DNA of 64,000 bases. Origin: Leptospiraceae bacterium (GTDB lineage Bacteria; Spirochaetota; Leptospiria; Leptospirales; Leptospiraceae). The notes under the pieces are model-generated. The model made no database searches. It saw only the letters and a list, made by a program, of their open reading frames with translations, and was not told the DNA's origin. Within the stretch, counting starts at the first letter, position 1, and each line of letters begins with the position of its first letter. Shown in pieces: positions 8,881 to 17,970 of the stretch. The stretch lies in assembly GCA_016708435.1 (NCBI GenBank), contig JADJFV010000001.1:992001-1056000 (forward strand). The letters are read 5' to 3'. The translations under genes and the position numbers were made by a program.

Positions 8881-9888
8881 ATGAAGAAAATCTTATTTTT
8901 AGTTATCATCTTACTTTTAAATTGTTATGCAAATGTTAAATCGAATCCAATTCCGGGATGCAAGCGAATTCAAGGAATGCCAGGTCCTGAGGATATGGCG
9001 ATGGATAGAGATGCTGGAATTTTATATGTATCGAGTCATGAAAGAAGAGGCGAGCTTGTAGATGGAAAACTTTTTCAATTAAATTTGAATGCAACCGACG
9101 AGCCTATGCCTTCTGTGATTAACACGAATTATCCTAAGAATTTTCATCCGCATGGAATGAGCCTTGTAAAAATAAATGGCAAATCTTTGTTATACGTTAT
9201 ATCACATCCAAGTATGGAGCCACCTACACATGCAGTTGAAGTATTTCAAATAGAAAAAAACAAAATCACTCATATCGAAACAATTCAGAATGAGACGCTC
9301 ATAAGTCCGAATGACTTATATGTTGCGACTGACGGTCGTATATTTGTATCAAACGATAGAGGAGCCGGCAGTATGTTTCGAGCTTATATAGACGCACTCT
9401 TTGGAATTAAACGCTCCAAAATAAGTTACTTCGATGGGAAAAAATGGAAATTATTTGAAGACGCTGTTACATTTGGAAACGGAATTTTGCTAAAGAAAAT
9501 CGGCAATAAAGAATATATCTATCGCGCCGCAACTACACCCGAACAAATATACAAATATGAAATCATACAGAATAATGGTGAGACAGAACTAAAACAAGTA
9601 AAGGTTTTTGATTTTAAGGAAGGTCCTGATAATTTAGAAGAGGATGAAGAGGGTAATATCTATTTTGCGGCACATAAGTCTATGTTTCGTTTTTTAAATC
9701 ACAAGGATAATTCTAATTATCCGTCTCCTTCGCAAATATTTGTAATGGATAAAAATGAAACTGTAAAGGAAATCTATGCAAATGATGGAACCGAAATTCC
9801 TTCTTCTAGCACCGGACTCAGATATAAAAATAAACTTTATATCAGTCAGGTATTTAATCCATTCCTACTTTCGTGTCCAATAAAATAA
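8881..9888 (+). CDS. SMP-30/paraoxonase-like beta-propeller lipoprotein
   Basis: The 335-residue product begins with a lipoprotein signal (MKKILFLVIILLLNC, Cys at 15). The remainder is a six-bladed propeller type: GPEDMAMDRDAGILYVSSH near residue 35, SPNDLYVATDGRIFVSND near 140, and EGPDNLEEDEEGNIYFAAH near 245. Repeated Asn/Asp in the blade turns match the calcium-binding sites of the SMP-30/gluconolactonase and paraoxonase/arylesterase superfamily. A lactonase or esterase activity at the cell surface is plausible, but the substrate cannot be read from the sequence. Its TAA overlaps the ATG of the next gene (TAATG), indicating translational coupling. Confidence 0.72.
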   Translation: MKKILFLVIILLLNCYANVKSNPIPGCKRIQGMPGPEDMAMDRDAGILYVSSHERRGELVDGKLFQLNLNATDEPMPSVINTNYPKNFHPHGMSLVKINGKSLLYVISHPSMEPPTHAVEVFQIEKNKITHIETIQNETLISPNDLYVATDGRIFVSNDRGAGSMFRAYIDALFGIKRSKISYFDGKKWKLFEDAVTFGNGILLKKIGNKEYIYRAATTPEQIYKYEIIQNNGETELKQVKVFDFKEGPDNLEEDEEGNIYFAAHKSMFRFLNHKDNSNYPSPSQIFVMDKNETVKEIYANDGTEIPSSSTGLRYKNKLYISQVFNPFLLSCPIK

Positions 9889-10820
9889 TGCTACCACTTT
9901 ACGAAGAATCTAATCTGGCCGTAATGGCTGTGAACTGCACAGAAGAAGAAAAGGAATTTATCTTTGCCTGTTTGAATTTGGAAAAAGTAAAAACAATTTT
10001 TTGGTCTAGAGAATTTTCTATTCCAACTTTAAAAAAAGGCGAAGTAGTTTTGGTTGAATCCTTTGATCGTCTTGCTTTAAGTGAATTTGTAAATTGGTCT
10101 ATTCAAGTGCAGATAATCGGACGTTTGTCCTACGAAGAGAAAAGAGCTGCTTCCATTTCCGGTATTACAAGTTATTGGAATTTGGATCAATATTCTATTC
10201 AGTCTATGTCGATTGGATTTTTCAAACGAACAGAAGAAATTTATCCAATTCATACTCTTGTTTGGACTGATAATAAAAATTTTAATCATAAGATAAAATC
10301 TGTTCTCAAATCTTTTTCGGTAAATGAAATAACTACGAATAATACAGATTATGCGTTCCAGGCACTACGAGAGAAATACTTTGATCTATTGATTTTGGAT
10401 TGGGATACTGCTGGAATTGAAGTAATTCGGTTACTGAGAGAATTTAGAAATATCAAGTCTACATTGAATTATTTTCCTAGAGTCGTTGGTATAAAGGATT
10501 TTACCAAGATGAATATTTTTCAGGACTTGACGATGGGTATCAAAGATTTCTGTCCAATTCTTTTTTCGAAAGCAGAAGTGATGGAGTTACTTGTTGATTC
10601 GCTTCCGATTGGTCGAGACGAGTTAGTTGGAAAGACAGTTGTCATGGATAAACCATTTCTGAAATTGTATAAAGGTAAAAACAACAATCAGCTAATATTC
10701 ATTTACCCCGATGACAAGGAATTTAAAAAAGAGAAATACATTCTTTCGGAAGAAGAGATGAATCTGCATATTTTTAAAAGACAATTCGAATGGCTGAAAG
10801 ACTTAGTGATTCATGAATAA
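9888..10820 (+). CDS. protein with a degenerate response-regulator receiver-like domain
   Basis: The ATG at 9888 overlaps the previous stop. A GTG at 9873 is possible but would lie inside the upstream gene. About 310 residues are encoded. The N-terminal half matches no family I recognise. From about residue 120, a segment beginning with HTLVWTDNKN and containing FDLLILDWDTAG resembles a CheY-like receiver, with the Asp of LILDWD at the phospho-acceptor place. The usual acidic pair and the downstream Thr and Lys are not clear, so phosphorylation is uncertain. No DNA-binding or enzymatic output domain is present. The 3' end overlaps the next gene by 8 bp. Confidence 0.6.
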   Translation: MLPLYEESNLAVMAVNCTEEEKEFIFACLNLEKVKTIFWSREFSIPTLKKGEVVLVESFDRLALSEFVNWSIQVQIIGRLSYEEKRAASISGITSYWNLDQYSIQSMSIGFFKRTEEIYPIHTLVWTDNKNFNHKIKSVLKSFSVNEITTNNTDYAFQALREKYFDLLILDWDTAGIEVIRLLREFRNIKSTLNYFPRVVGIKDFTKMNIFQDLTMGIKDFCPILFSKAEVMELLVDSLPIGRDELVGKTVVMDKPFLKLYKGKNNNQLIFIYPDDKEFKKEKYILSEEEMNLHIFKRQFEWLKDLVIHE

Positions 10821-11667
10821 ACTCATTGAAGAAGGTTTGGAATTTCTAAATCTAAAGAATGGAAGATTTGAAATTCGTTTTTTTGCGCAAAGTTGTTTTC
10901 CGATTTATAAAGTTTCTTTTCAAGATGAGAATAAATCTATCGCGGTTAAAATTTTAGATCGAGAAGATATGGCTCTCTCGGAGCTTTCAAGTCTTAGATA
11001 CTTGAAAGAAAAAAATTGCTCTGTTCCTTTCACGTATGGAATTTATACAAAGGCAAATCAATCCTTACTCTACATGGCTTTTATTTCTGAGAGGCAAACA
11101 GCTAACAGAAAGGAATTATTACTGAACTCACTGCGTCAAATGTATTCAATCAAAAGCGCAAAATGGGGATTTGGCGAAGAAAACTTTATTGGAGCACTAC
11201 AACAGAAAAATTCTTTTCATGAAAGCTTCGAGTCTTTCTTTTGGTTGGATAGAATTGAGCCACAACTAAAGCTAGGAATCAAGAAAAATCGAATTGAATT
11301 AAAACTTATAGAAAGACTGGAGACTTTGATTTTTCAAAAAAGTAGGGATTGGAACTTGAATTCAATTTCTCCAACTCTAATACATGGAGACCTCTGGAGC
11401 GGCAATGTATTGTTTGCCGATAAAGCCTATTTTATTGATCCGAGCATTTGCTACGCACATCCAGAACAAGACCTCGCCATGTTAGAATTATTTGGGAGTC
11501 AACTCAATAGAACGGAAGTAGAGGATTTCCTAAATGAACTGGGATGTTCGAATAATTTTTCTGAGCGAGTTCCTTTCTGGCAAATCTATCCGCTTTTAGT
11601 TCACGTGAATTTATTTGGTGGGTCTTATGTGAGTCAATTCTATCAAAGTGTTGAATTCTATGATTAG
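10813..11667 (+). CDS. fructosamine kinase family protein
   Basis: This 284-residue protein has an aminoglycoside-phosphotransferase-like kinase fold. The family signature is plain: HGDLWSGN with H191 and catalytic D193, followed by FIDPSICYAHPEQDLAMLELFG, which is diagnostic of fructosamine-3-kinase/YniA relatives. The N-terminal lobe carries VKILDRED with the likely ATP-binding Lys. Such enzymes phosphorylate ketosamines on glycated proteins so that the sugar is shed. This is family knowledge, and the actual substrate is unproven here. It overlaps the upstream gene by 8 bp and closes this three-gene unit. Confidence 0.85.
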   Translation: MNKLIEEGLEFLNLKNGRFEIRFFAQSCFPIYKVSFQDENKSIAVKILDREDMALSELSSLRYLKEKNCSVPFTYGIYTKANQSLLYMAFISERQTANRKELLLNSLRQMYSIKSAKWGFGEENFIGALQQKNSFHESFESFFWLDRIEPQLKLGIKKNRIELKLIERLETLIFQKSRDWNLNSISPTLIHGDLWSGNVLFADKAYFIDPSICYAHPEQDLAMLELFGSQLNRTEVEDFLNELGCSNNFSERVPFWQIYPLLVHVNLFGGSYVSQFYQSVEFYD

Positions 11668-11882
11668 TTTGGGAAAATTTCGATAGAAATTTAATATAGG
11701 TAGATTCATTGGGTATTCTTGGGAAAATTTACAAGGGCTAATATAATTATACCGCAAATGCTAATAAAATCGATGAATTTCCTGCTATGAGTATTAGGCT
11801 AAATAAAAAAATTATTGTAATATAACTAGATAGTTTCTTAAAATGAAAAAACTCGGTAAATAAAGATAGAAAGGAATAATGT

Positions 11883-12587
11883 ATGAAGTTAGTGAGTATG
11901 GTGTTTTTGATTGCAGGTATAATTGGCTTATCTGCACAGGAAAAGGAAACGGCAGTTGTCAGTTTTTTGGTTGGCAAAGTTAATCTGAAGACTACTGCGG
12001 ATAATAAATGGAAACCGCTGAAAAAAGAAGATAAGGTCGATAGCGGAGATTCTGTTATGACCAGTAATGGCTCTGTAGTTACCATAACTTATAAAGGGTC
12101 TGAGTTTAAGATTGCTGCGAATTCTACCGTTGTGGTTAATAGTCTTTATTCGAAAGATAAAGATGGCAGTGTAGAAGTGAAAAATGGCGGAGCTTGGTTC
12201 AATATAAAAGATCTGGGAGGGAGGAAGTTTGTTGCGGCTACTCCTACTTCTACCGCTGGAGTTCGTGGAACAGCTTTTGGCGCTTTGTATGATGACAAGA
12301 CGAAAATTGCTATGCATTGTGTTTGTGAAGGCAAAGTAGAAGTAACCTCTACAGAAGCTGGGGCAAAACCTAAGATGGTGGAAAAAGGAAATGGAAGTAG
12401 TTTTAAAGAGGGAAGTGCTGATATCGCAATGAATTCTTACAAAAATTTAATTGTAAAAAAAGAAGCGATGCCTGAATTTGAATCGAAAGTAAAAGAGTCT
12501 CCTATGTTAAAGAACTGCCTTTCCTGCCACGCTCCAAAAGGCTGGTCTGCCCCAGGAATTATCAAGGACGACAAATACGGTAAATAA
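11883..12587 (+). CDS. FecR-domain exported protein with a C-terminal CxxCH
   Basis: The 234-residue product has a signal peptide (MKLVSMVFLIAGIIGLSAQ). A FecR domain at residues 25-150 shows the classic ATPTSTAGVRGTAFG. The family includes cytoplasmic-membrane FecR regulators and free-standing periplasmic proteins; no anti-sigma helix or sigma-factor neighbour is present, so it is probably the free-standing type. The C-terminal 23 residues contain CLSCH (212-216), a c-type haem attachment motif that is not part of a normal FecR protein, and CVC lies near residue 143. The 215 bp upstream contain no gene. Ohr follows 9 bp later, hinting at a shared redox or stress role. Confidence 0.75.
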   Translation: MKLVSMVFLIAGIIGLSAQEKETAVVSFLVGKVNLKTTADNKWKPLKKEDKVDSGDSVMTSNGSVVTITYKGSEFKIAANSTVVVNSLYSKDKDGSVEVKNGGAWFNIKDLGGRKFVAATPTSTAGVRGTAFGALYDDKTKIAMHCVCEGKVEVTSTEAGAKPKMVEKGNGSSFKEGSADIAMNSYKNLIVKKEAMPEFESKVKESPMLKNCLSCHAPKGWSAPGIIKDDKYGK

Positions 12588-12596
12588 GGAATTAAC

Positions 12597-13016
12597 ATGA
12601 AGAAATTATACACAGCAGTAATGACAGCAAGTGGCGGAAGATCAGGTAGCGTTAAATCGCCTGACGGTAAATATGAATTTGCCTTATCTATGCCAAAAGA
12701 ACTTAGAGGCGAAGGGGGAGATGGGGTTAATCCTGAATTGCTCTTTGCCGCTGGTTATTCGGCTTGTTTTCACAGTGCGATGAAAGTTGTTGCTACTCGG
12801 AAAAAAGTTGAGATAGAGAATTCTTCTGTTACTGCTTCAGTCGATATAGGAATGATTAGTGGGGGAGGATTTGGATTAGCCGTTACTTTGACTGTTCGCA
12901 TTCCTGGTATGGAAAAAGAAGCAGCAGAAGAACTCGTTGCAGCAGCGCATCTAGTTTGTCCTTATTCCAATGCTACACGCAACAACATCGAAGTTACACT
13001 TGTAGTCGAATCGTAA
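12597..13016 (+). CDS. ohr: organic hydroperoxide resistance protein Ohr
   Basis: At 139 residues it is full length for the Ohr/OsmC family. The two catalytic cysteines are in place: C57 in GYSACFHSA and C121 in VCPYSNATRNN, the latter being the Ohr-type signature. Opening residues LYTAVMTASGGRSG are also typical of Ohr. The enzyme reduces fatty-acid and other organic hydroperoxides in the cytoplasm using lipoyl-dependent electrons. No adjacent OhrR repressor gene is seen. It begins 9 bp after the FecR gene and ends just before a dispersed repeat that may serve as the transcript end. Confidence 0.92.
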   Translation: MKKLYTAVMTASGGRSGSVKSPDGKYEFALSMPKELRGEGGDGVNPELLFAAGYSACFHSAMKVVATRKKVEIENSSVTASVDIGMISGGGFGLAVTLTVRIPGMEKEAAEELVAAAHLVCPYSNATRNNIEVTLVVES

Positions 13017-13027
13017 TTAGCCTCAAG

Positions 13028-13163
13028 ACTGTCACCTCGAACAGCTTCATCGTGAGAGGTCTATCTCTCTTAACACGATAGTTTTAAGCAAGATAGACCT
13101 CTCACTATTTTTCCGCCCTGCGCTTGGTCGCGTCCTTCGCCTACGCAAGTTCGAGGTGACAGT
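13028..13163. repeat. dispersed nested inverted repeat, copy 2 (best preserved)
   Basis: This is a 136-bp element. The outer 15-bp arms actgtcacctcgaac (13028-13042) and gttcgaggtgacagt (13149-13163) are perfect complements. The inner arms gtgagaggtctatct (13052-13066) and agatagacctctcac (13091-13105) are also perfect. It has no coding capacity and no target-site duplication that I can identify. The design resembles a MITE or REP-like element. Confidence 0.85.
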
Positions 13164-13166
13164 AGT

Positions 13167-13364
13167 TCACAGACTCGCAATCTTTTTGAGACAATCGACG
13201 CATAGGCAATCTGTAAAATTTTCGGCGATATAATTTCTTTGTGTGGTTGTGAGGGTGATTGCTGCACATTCACAATTTTGGATTGAAGCAACTTTGCACT
13301 CGAATGACTTTTTACACGATGGACAAATTTTCGATTTTGATTGATTTATAGTTTCCGTATTCAT
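13167..13364 (-). CDS. cysteine-rich CWC family protein
   Basis: This 65-residue protein has paired cysteines: CPSCKKSFEC near the N-terminus, CEC in the middle and CLCVDC at the end. Spacing and the closing CLCVDCL match the cysteine-rich CWC family, small proteins presumed to bind zinc. No function is established for the family. It lies alone on the minus strand between the repeat element and the HAD gene. Confidence 0.75.
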   Translation of the reverse strand: MNTETINQSKSKICPSCKKSFECKVASIQNCECAAITLTTTQRNYIAENFTDCLCVDCLKKIASL

Positions 13365-13437
13365 AATTAGATTATTTTGAAGATAAGATCACAAGTCAAA
13401 CAAATGGCTGTTATGCGAAATAAAAAAGGAAAATAGA

Positions 13438-13866
13438 ATGGTAATTGTATTTGATATGGATAATACTTTAGCGGATGAAATGGGAGCAGGATTACGACCC
13501 GGTATCGTAGATTTTTTGCAGAAATTAAAATCCGAGAAACACGAATTAAAGCTCTGGACAAATTCAAAAAGAGAAAGAGCCATTTCCATTTTGCAAGAGC
13601 ATAAATTAAAAGCATATTTTACAGAATGCATATATCGAGAAGACTATGATCCTGATGATAAGGGGATACGCAAAGATATCCGCAGAGTAAAAGGTGATTT
13701 TTTAATAGACGATGACCCAAAAGAAATTCAATTTGTAAAGTCCATAGGTAAAGATGGATTCTTAATTACTTCTTTTCGAAAAGGCGGAAAGGTAAAAGCA
13801 GGAGAGTTAGACGAAATCTACAAAGTCATTAAAAGTAAATCAGCATTTATTAAAAATTTTTTTTAA
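13438..13866 (+). CDS. HAD-superfamily phosphatase-like protein
   Basis: The 142-residue product has the HAD motif I nucleophile loop FDMDNTLAD (Asp5, Asp7), motif II in LKLWTNSKRER, and a motif IV-like acidic run FLIDDDPKE near residue 95. There is no cap domain, which suggests a substrate that is a protein or large molecule, or a small NIF-like phosphatase. The start is supported by aaaaggaaaa just upstream. The gene stands alone between two repeat copies. Confidence 0.78.
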   Translation: MVIVFDMDNTLADEMGAGLRPGIVDFLQKLKSEKHELKLWTNSKRERAISILQEHKLKAYFTECIYREDYDPDDKGIRKDIRRVKGDFLIDDDPKEIQFVKSIGKDGFLITSFRKGGKVKAGELDEIYKVIKSKSAFIKNFF

Positions 13867-13893
13867 TAAATGCTATCAACTTAAGGACTTTCA

Positions 13894-13948
13894 CAGTCAT
13901 TTCGAACATCGCTTGGCGGATTGATGCGACCAAGCAAATGGGTGACTG
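13894..13948. repeat. shortened copy of the dispersed inverted repeat
   Basis: Outer-arm sequences cagtcatttcgaac and gggtgactg face each other over about 55 bp. The inner gtgagag/ctctcac arms are missing. The repeat lies directly upstream of the TonB-dependent receptor gene. Confidence 0.55.
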
Positions 13949-13989
13949 AAGTAAAATAATTGTTCTTACAAACTCATTTAGCACTGTGG

Positions 13990-16074
13990 ATGAAAATGTC
14001 TTTTCGAATTCAACTTAGTCTGGTAAGTTTTTGCCTCTGTGGCATATCTTTATGCACAACATCACCATTATCCGCACAAGAGACAAAGAAATCAAATACA
14101 GTAGAAGTAATTGGAAAATCAACAGAAAGCGAAGCGGGCAAAACAAAATCCGTAAAAACAGATCCAACTGGATTTACAGAAGTAATTGATGCAGAAAAAT
14201 TTAGAGGGAAATACACCTCGTTAACCGACGTTTTGGAAAGAGAAGCAGGTGTGCGCGTGAGAAGATTTGGAGGCTTAGGTTCGTATTCAACACTTTCTAT
14301 TCGAGGCTCAAATGCAAACCAGGTGAGAATCTATGTAGATGGAGTTCCACTGAATAACGCACAGGGCGGAGAAGTGAATCTTTCCGATTTGTCTTTTGAC
14401 AATTTGGAGAAAATCGAAATCTACAAATCAGGCTCTTCACCCGGGTTCAGTGGCTCAGCGATAGGCGGCACAGTAAACCTCGTTACAAGTAAAAGTTCCC
14501 GTAAACCATCCACTCGCTTTATAGTTTCCGGTGGTAGTTTAAACACAATCAAGATGAGTGCAAGTCATAACGCAAGTGTGAATAATGTGCGTTATACTCT
14601 ATTTGCGCAACAGGAAAAGTCAGATCAAAACTTTACCTTTCGCAATAACAATGGCACTTACTTTAACCAGCTAGATGATTTCGATGACAAAAGAAGAAAC
14701 GCTCAGTTTAATCGTTATAATTTTACAGGAAATGTTTCGTTTGATGTAAGGCAAACAACTGTTACTCTCTTAAATGATTTTAATTATCGCCAAAACGGAA
14801 TTCCCGGACCCGGTAGCAATCAAACTAAAAAAGTAGAGCGAGAATATCTAAGAAACACAAGCTCGCTAGGAACTAGCACAAAATCATTCTTATTCACGAA
14901 CCTAAACTTAGACACTAGGCTTTTTTATACCGGTGCTAGAGACCATTTATTTGATCCACTTTCTGAGTTTTCTAGCGGCACTCCAAACTCAAAAGCTGAT
15001 ATTCAGCAATACGGATTACATATATTACCCTCTCTTTATTTACTTGGCTCCAATCAGATTTTGCGATTCATGCTTGCTTTAGAGCGCGAGACATTTAAGC
15101 GAGATAGAAGAAATAAATTTGATCAGGTTGTAGATTTTTCTACTCGTAAATTTAGACATCATACTACCTGGCAGATACAAGATGAGATTCGTCTATTTGA
15201 TAAGCGTTTGACTTTAACCCCTACCATTCAGCAGGAACTTTATATTGACCGCTTTAACTCGCAAGATAGTCTTTTTCAAAATACACAGAGCGATCCAAAT
15301 AAAAAAACTACACAATATACAAATTACAGAATGGGGCTACTCGGTGTAATCTACAAAAATACAGAAAATACTTTTAGCTTTAAATCAAACATCGCCCGAG
15401 AAAGAAGAATTCCTGACTTCTTAGAATTGTTTGGAGAAAGAGGCTCTGTGATTGGAAATCTTTCTTTGAAACCGGAACGAAGTGTGAATATGGACGCTGG
15501 ATTTGTATACGATACACAAAGGCAAAATGTAAAGTTTACAGGTTCGATTGCTTATTTTCAAAAAAATATTACCGATATGATTTTGTTTGTTCCTAATTCG
15601 CAATTCACTTTACGACCGGAAAACATTGACTCAGCAAGCATTAAGGGAATTGAGTTTACTCAGAATTTAACTCTATTTGAACGATGGAAATTGGAGTCTA
15701 ATTACACTTACCAAAAAGCAATTAATACATCTGATACAACTTACTTAAAAGGAAAATATTTGCCATTACGTCCAGTCAACGAGTGGCATGGTAGCATTAG
15801 CCGCCGCTTCGATAAATTTGAATTAGGATTAGAGAATATCTTCATCGGTGCAGTATTCAAAGACCGCGCCAACGAATACCAAAACTATCAACCCGCTCGC
15901 TGGCTTCATAATATTTTCTTTACCTATTACATTAAACGGTCTACTGAAGAGGATAACCGAGAGTTTCTACTTACTCTCGAAGTCAAAAACATCACCGATA
16001 AAAGAGCAGAGGATATAGTAGGTTATCCTCTGCCGGGTAGAATTTGGTATGGAACGCTTAGTGGGAGATTTTAG
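13990..16074 (+). CDS. TonB-dependent outer-membrane receptor
   Basis: The ATG at 13990 gives a proper signal peptide (about 30 residues, ending SPLSAQ). The open frame reaches 13960 but its extra residues are not signal-like. The mature protein has a TonB-box-like segment (TEVIDAEKF), a plug domain near residues 60-165 (LSIRGSNANQVRIYVDGVP, then GSAIGGTVNLVT), and a long 22-strand-type barrel. It ends in an aromatic residue (LSGRF). The product would import a siderophore, cobalamin or a similar large ligand. Nothing next to it names the ligand, and no riboswitch or Fur box is evident in the short leader. Confidence 0.87.
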   Translation: MKMSFRIQLSLVSFCLCGISLCTTSPLSAQETKKSNTVEVIGKSTESEAGKTKSVKTDPTGFTEVIDAEKFRGKYTSLTDVLEREAGVRVRRFGGLGSYSTLSIRGSNANQVRIYVDGVPLNNAQGGEVNLSDLSFDNLEKIEIYKSGSSPGFSGSAIGGTVNLVTSKSSRKPSTRFIVSGGSLNTIKMSASHNASVNNVRYTLFAQQEKSDQNFTFRNNNGTYFNQLDDFDDKRRNAQFNRYNFTGNVSFDVRQTTVTLLNDFNYRQNGIPGPGSNQTKKVEREYLRNTSSLGTSTKSFLFTNLNLDTRLFYTGARDHLFDPLSEFSSGTPNSKADIQQYGLHILPSLYLLGSNQILRFMLALERETFKRDRRNKFDQVVDFSTRKFRHHTTWQIQDEIRLFDKRLTLTPTIQQELYIDRFNSQDSLFQNTQSDPNKKTTQYTNYRMGLLGVIYKNTENTFSFKSNIARERRIPDFLELFGERGSVIGNLSLKPERSVNMDAGFVYDTQRQNVKFTGSIAYFQKNITDMILFVPNSQFTLRPENIDSASIKGIEFTQNLTLFERWKLESNYTYQKAINTSDTTYLKGKYLPLRPVNEWHGSISRRFDKFELGLENIFIGAVFKDRANEYQNYQPARWLHNIFFTYYIKRSTEEDNREFLLTLEVKNITDKRAEDIVGYPLPGRIWYGTLSGRF

Positions 16075-16081
16075 ATTTTAG

Positions 16082-16570
16082 CTAAGCAGTATAAATCTCA
16101 TTCACCGGCTTACCGATATTAGCCCGTTTGCCATAGAGAAATTTTATATGATGATCGAAATGCCAGTTTGCTTTTTCGATGAGTTGTTGTAGAGTTAAAG
16201 TGCCGGCTTGCGAATGAATCCCTGTTCTCTGCAAATCCTGTTCGGAAATGGAATTGAGTATTTGTGCAACATACTCTCTATTAGCCGAAAAAAGTCTAAC
16301 CGAGGCAGAAACATTCTCTGGTTTATAGGCAAGATTCTCTTTCCATTTGTTTTCATCAAAAGCCATGAGAGTAGGGTTCTCTTCGGCGATTACTCGTTTG
16401 ATTCTATCACTGAATACTAAGTCGCAATCTACAATATGAAGGATAACTTCTGTTAGACTCCAAAGTCCTGGACCGGGCGTTGCGAGTAAGTCCTCTTTTT
16501 TTAAATTGGATGTTGCATAACTTAAGATATGTGTTGCTTTCTCATAAGAGGTTGTTAATTGTTCTTTCAT
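16082..16570 (-). CDS. DinB-family four-helix protein
   Basis: The 162-residue product matches the DinB_2/YfiT-like plan of a four-helix bundle with a metal triad: His in EVILHIVDCD near residue 46 and the C-terminal WHFDHHIKFL. Family members are metal-dependent enzymes, some of them thiol transferases, and the substrate here is unknown. The ATG overlaps the stop of the upstream adenosine deaminase gene by 4 bp, so the two are translated as a pair. Confidence 0.82.
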   Translation of the reverse strand: MKEQLTTSYEKATHILSYATSNLKKEDLLATPGPGLWSLTEVILHIVDCDLVFSDRIKRVIAEENPTLMAFDENKWKENLAYKPENVSASVRLFSANREYVAQILNSISEQDLQRTGIHSQAGTLTLQQLIEKANWHFDHHIKFLYGKRANIGKPVNEIYTA

Positions 16571-17880
16571 TTATTCCTTCCTGTTAAAATTTCTGATATG
16601 TATAATTTTGACTTTTGTTTAATTTGTTCCAACTCTTCTATTGATAAACCTGCATTAGCCGCATGCTCATATTCGCTAACTAAAGTGGTATCAAAAATTC
16701 CAGGGTCATCACTTCCAATTGTTACTCTCAGATTATTTTTTATAAATCTTCTAATGGGATGTTCCTTCATTCCAGGCAGCATTCCGATATATAAATTAGA
16801 CGTAGGGCAACATTCAATAACAGCTTTAGATTCTTCTCGCACTAAGTAAATCACAAAATCCTGAAAAGTATTTAGTTCATCAATATATTGTTTATTCATT
16901 TTAAATGAAATCTTGGAGTCAATGTTTGCGTTTTCAAGTATTTCTTTCTCGTGCATTAATTTTGAATAGTTCTGCGTTTTTCCGAAGGATTTAATTTTTT
17001 CGTAATGTAAAATTTCAAATTTAATCTGATCGAGTCTTTCGCCTATTGTTTCTGAAAATGTTTTGTCAGCGAAGCTTTCCGGGTTGATGCCAAGAGCGAT
17101 ACAATGACCGAGTCGATGCGAACCGTAGAGAGCTGATTCTCCTATCCATCTTACTGCTGACTTAGGTGTCTTATCCGCAAAGCTTTCTCCCACATGATAT
17201 AATATGGATAAAGCAGATTGCGGATTATCCATATTATCCCGAATAATGGTTTGAAAAAAAGATTTCTTTTCCTTTGGGGGAAATCCCTCTTCAATGTAAC
17301 AAAAATCAATACCTACTAAATATTCTCTGACTAAATCATTTTTGTTCATTAATTCTTTGAGCCATTTGTATTGCTCCTCATAATTTCCATCTCGATGTAG
17401 AGAGACAACAAGTTTTGCTTTCATTGAATTACTAACTGATTGTTCGCCTAACAGCAATCCTTCGCAAGCGGCTATCGTTTTTGAAAAGTAGACATCTTTG
17501 GTTGCGTAGGGTGCATACATAATGCGATATTCAGCAAATACAACTCCCTTATTTGCATGTTCGATTACTATATCTTTGCTCACGGATTTAATTTCATCTT
17601 CATCGAATTTGCATAAGGCTATGATTAGATTGAATTTGGATTGAAATTCTAGAAAAGGAGCGGGTTTCTTAAAGAGGTATATGCTTTTAAACCGCTCTAT
17701 GTCTTTGTAGTCATTAAAAAAGCTTTTTGTATTCAATTCTTCTTTGTGAAATTTCTGGTGTAGTTCGGTATATAAATTCCATCTGGGATTCGGATTGTTT
17801 AGTCCGATTTCAAAAAGTTTTTCTGCCGTAATGGATCCGTAAAGATGATTGTGTAAATCTAGAAAACTCATACTTTGCAT
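16567..17880 (-). CDS. adenosine deaminase-family protein
   Basis: The metal-dependent deaminase signatures appear in order: HNHLYGS near the N-terminus (HxH zinc ligands), HVGE near the middle (His plus catalytic Glu), RLGHC, and SDDPGIFDT close to the C-terminus. CCPTSNLYIG is the family's usual CPxSN motif. The length of about 437 residues exceeds classical adenosine deaminase (about 340) because of insertions near residues 60-100 and 300-350, so the substrate could be another purine. The ATG at 17880 or 17871 places HxH close to the N-terminus; the open frame continues to 17934 and none of the starts has a good ribosome site. Confidence 0.8.
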   Translation of the reverse strand: MQSMSFLDLHNHLYGSITAEKLFEIGLNNPNPRWNLYTELHQKFHKEELNTKSFFNDYKDIERFKSIYLFKKPAPFLEFQSKFNLIIALCKFDEDEIKSVSKDIVIEHANKGVVFAEYRIMYAPYATKDVYFSKTIAACEGLLLGEQSVSNSMKAKLVVSLHRDGNYEEQYKWLKELMNKNDLVREYLVGIDFCYIEEGFPPKEKKSFFQTIIRDNMDNPQSALSILYHVGESFADKTPKSAVRWIGESALYGSHRLGHCIALGINPESFADKTFSETIGERLDQIKFEILHYEKIKSFGKTQNYSKLMHEKEILENANIDSKISFKMNKQYIDELNTFQDFVIYLVREESKAVIECCPTSNLYIGMLPGMKEHPIRRFIKNNLRVTIGSDDPGIFDTTLVSEYEHAANAGLSIEELEQIKQKSKLYISEILTGRNK

Positions 17881-17970
17881 GAAAATATAGAATGAAAAGA
17901 ACTGTAAAGTCATATTTATTTTATTCACAAGCAAAGTGTATCAACTAAACATGGTAAGCAAGAGAGGCTA

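Noticed and set aside
11928..12317. 129-codon minus-strand frame inside the FecR gene
   Set aside because: Antisense shadow; the plus-strand FecR domain is clear.
13070..13291. Minus-strand frame across repeat copy 2
   Set aside because: It lies mostly in the inverted repeat and overlaps the better supported CWC gene.
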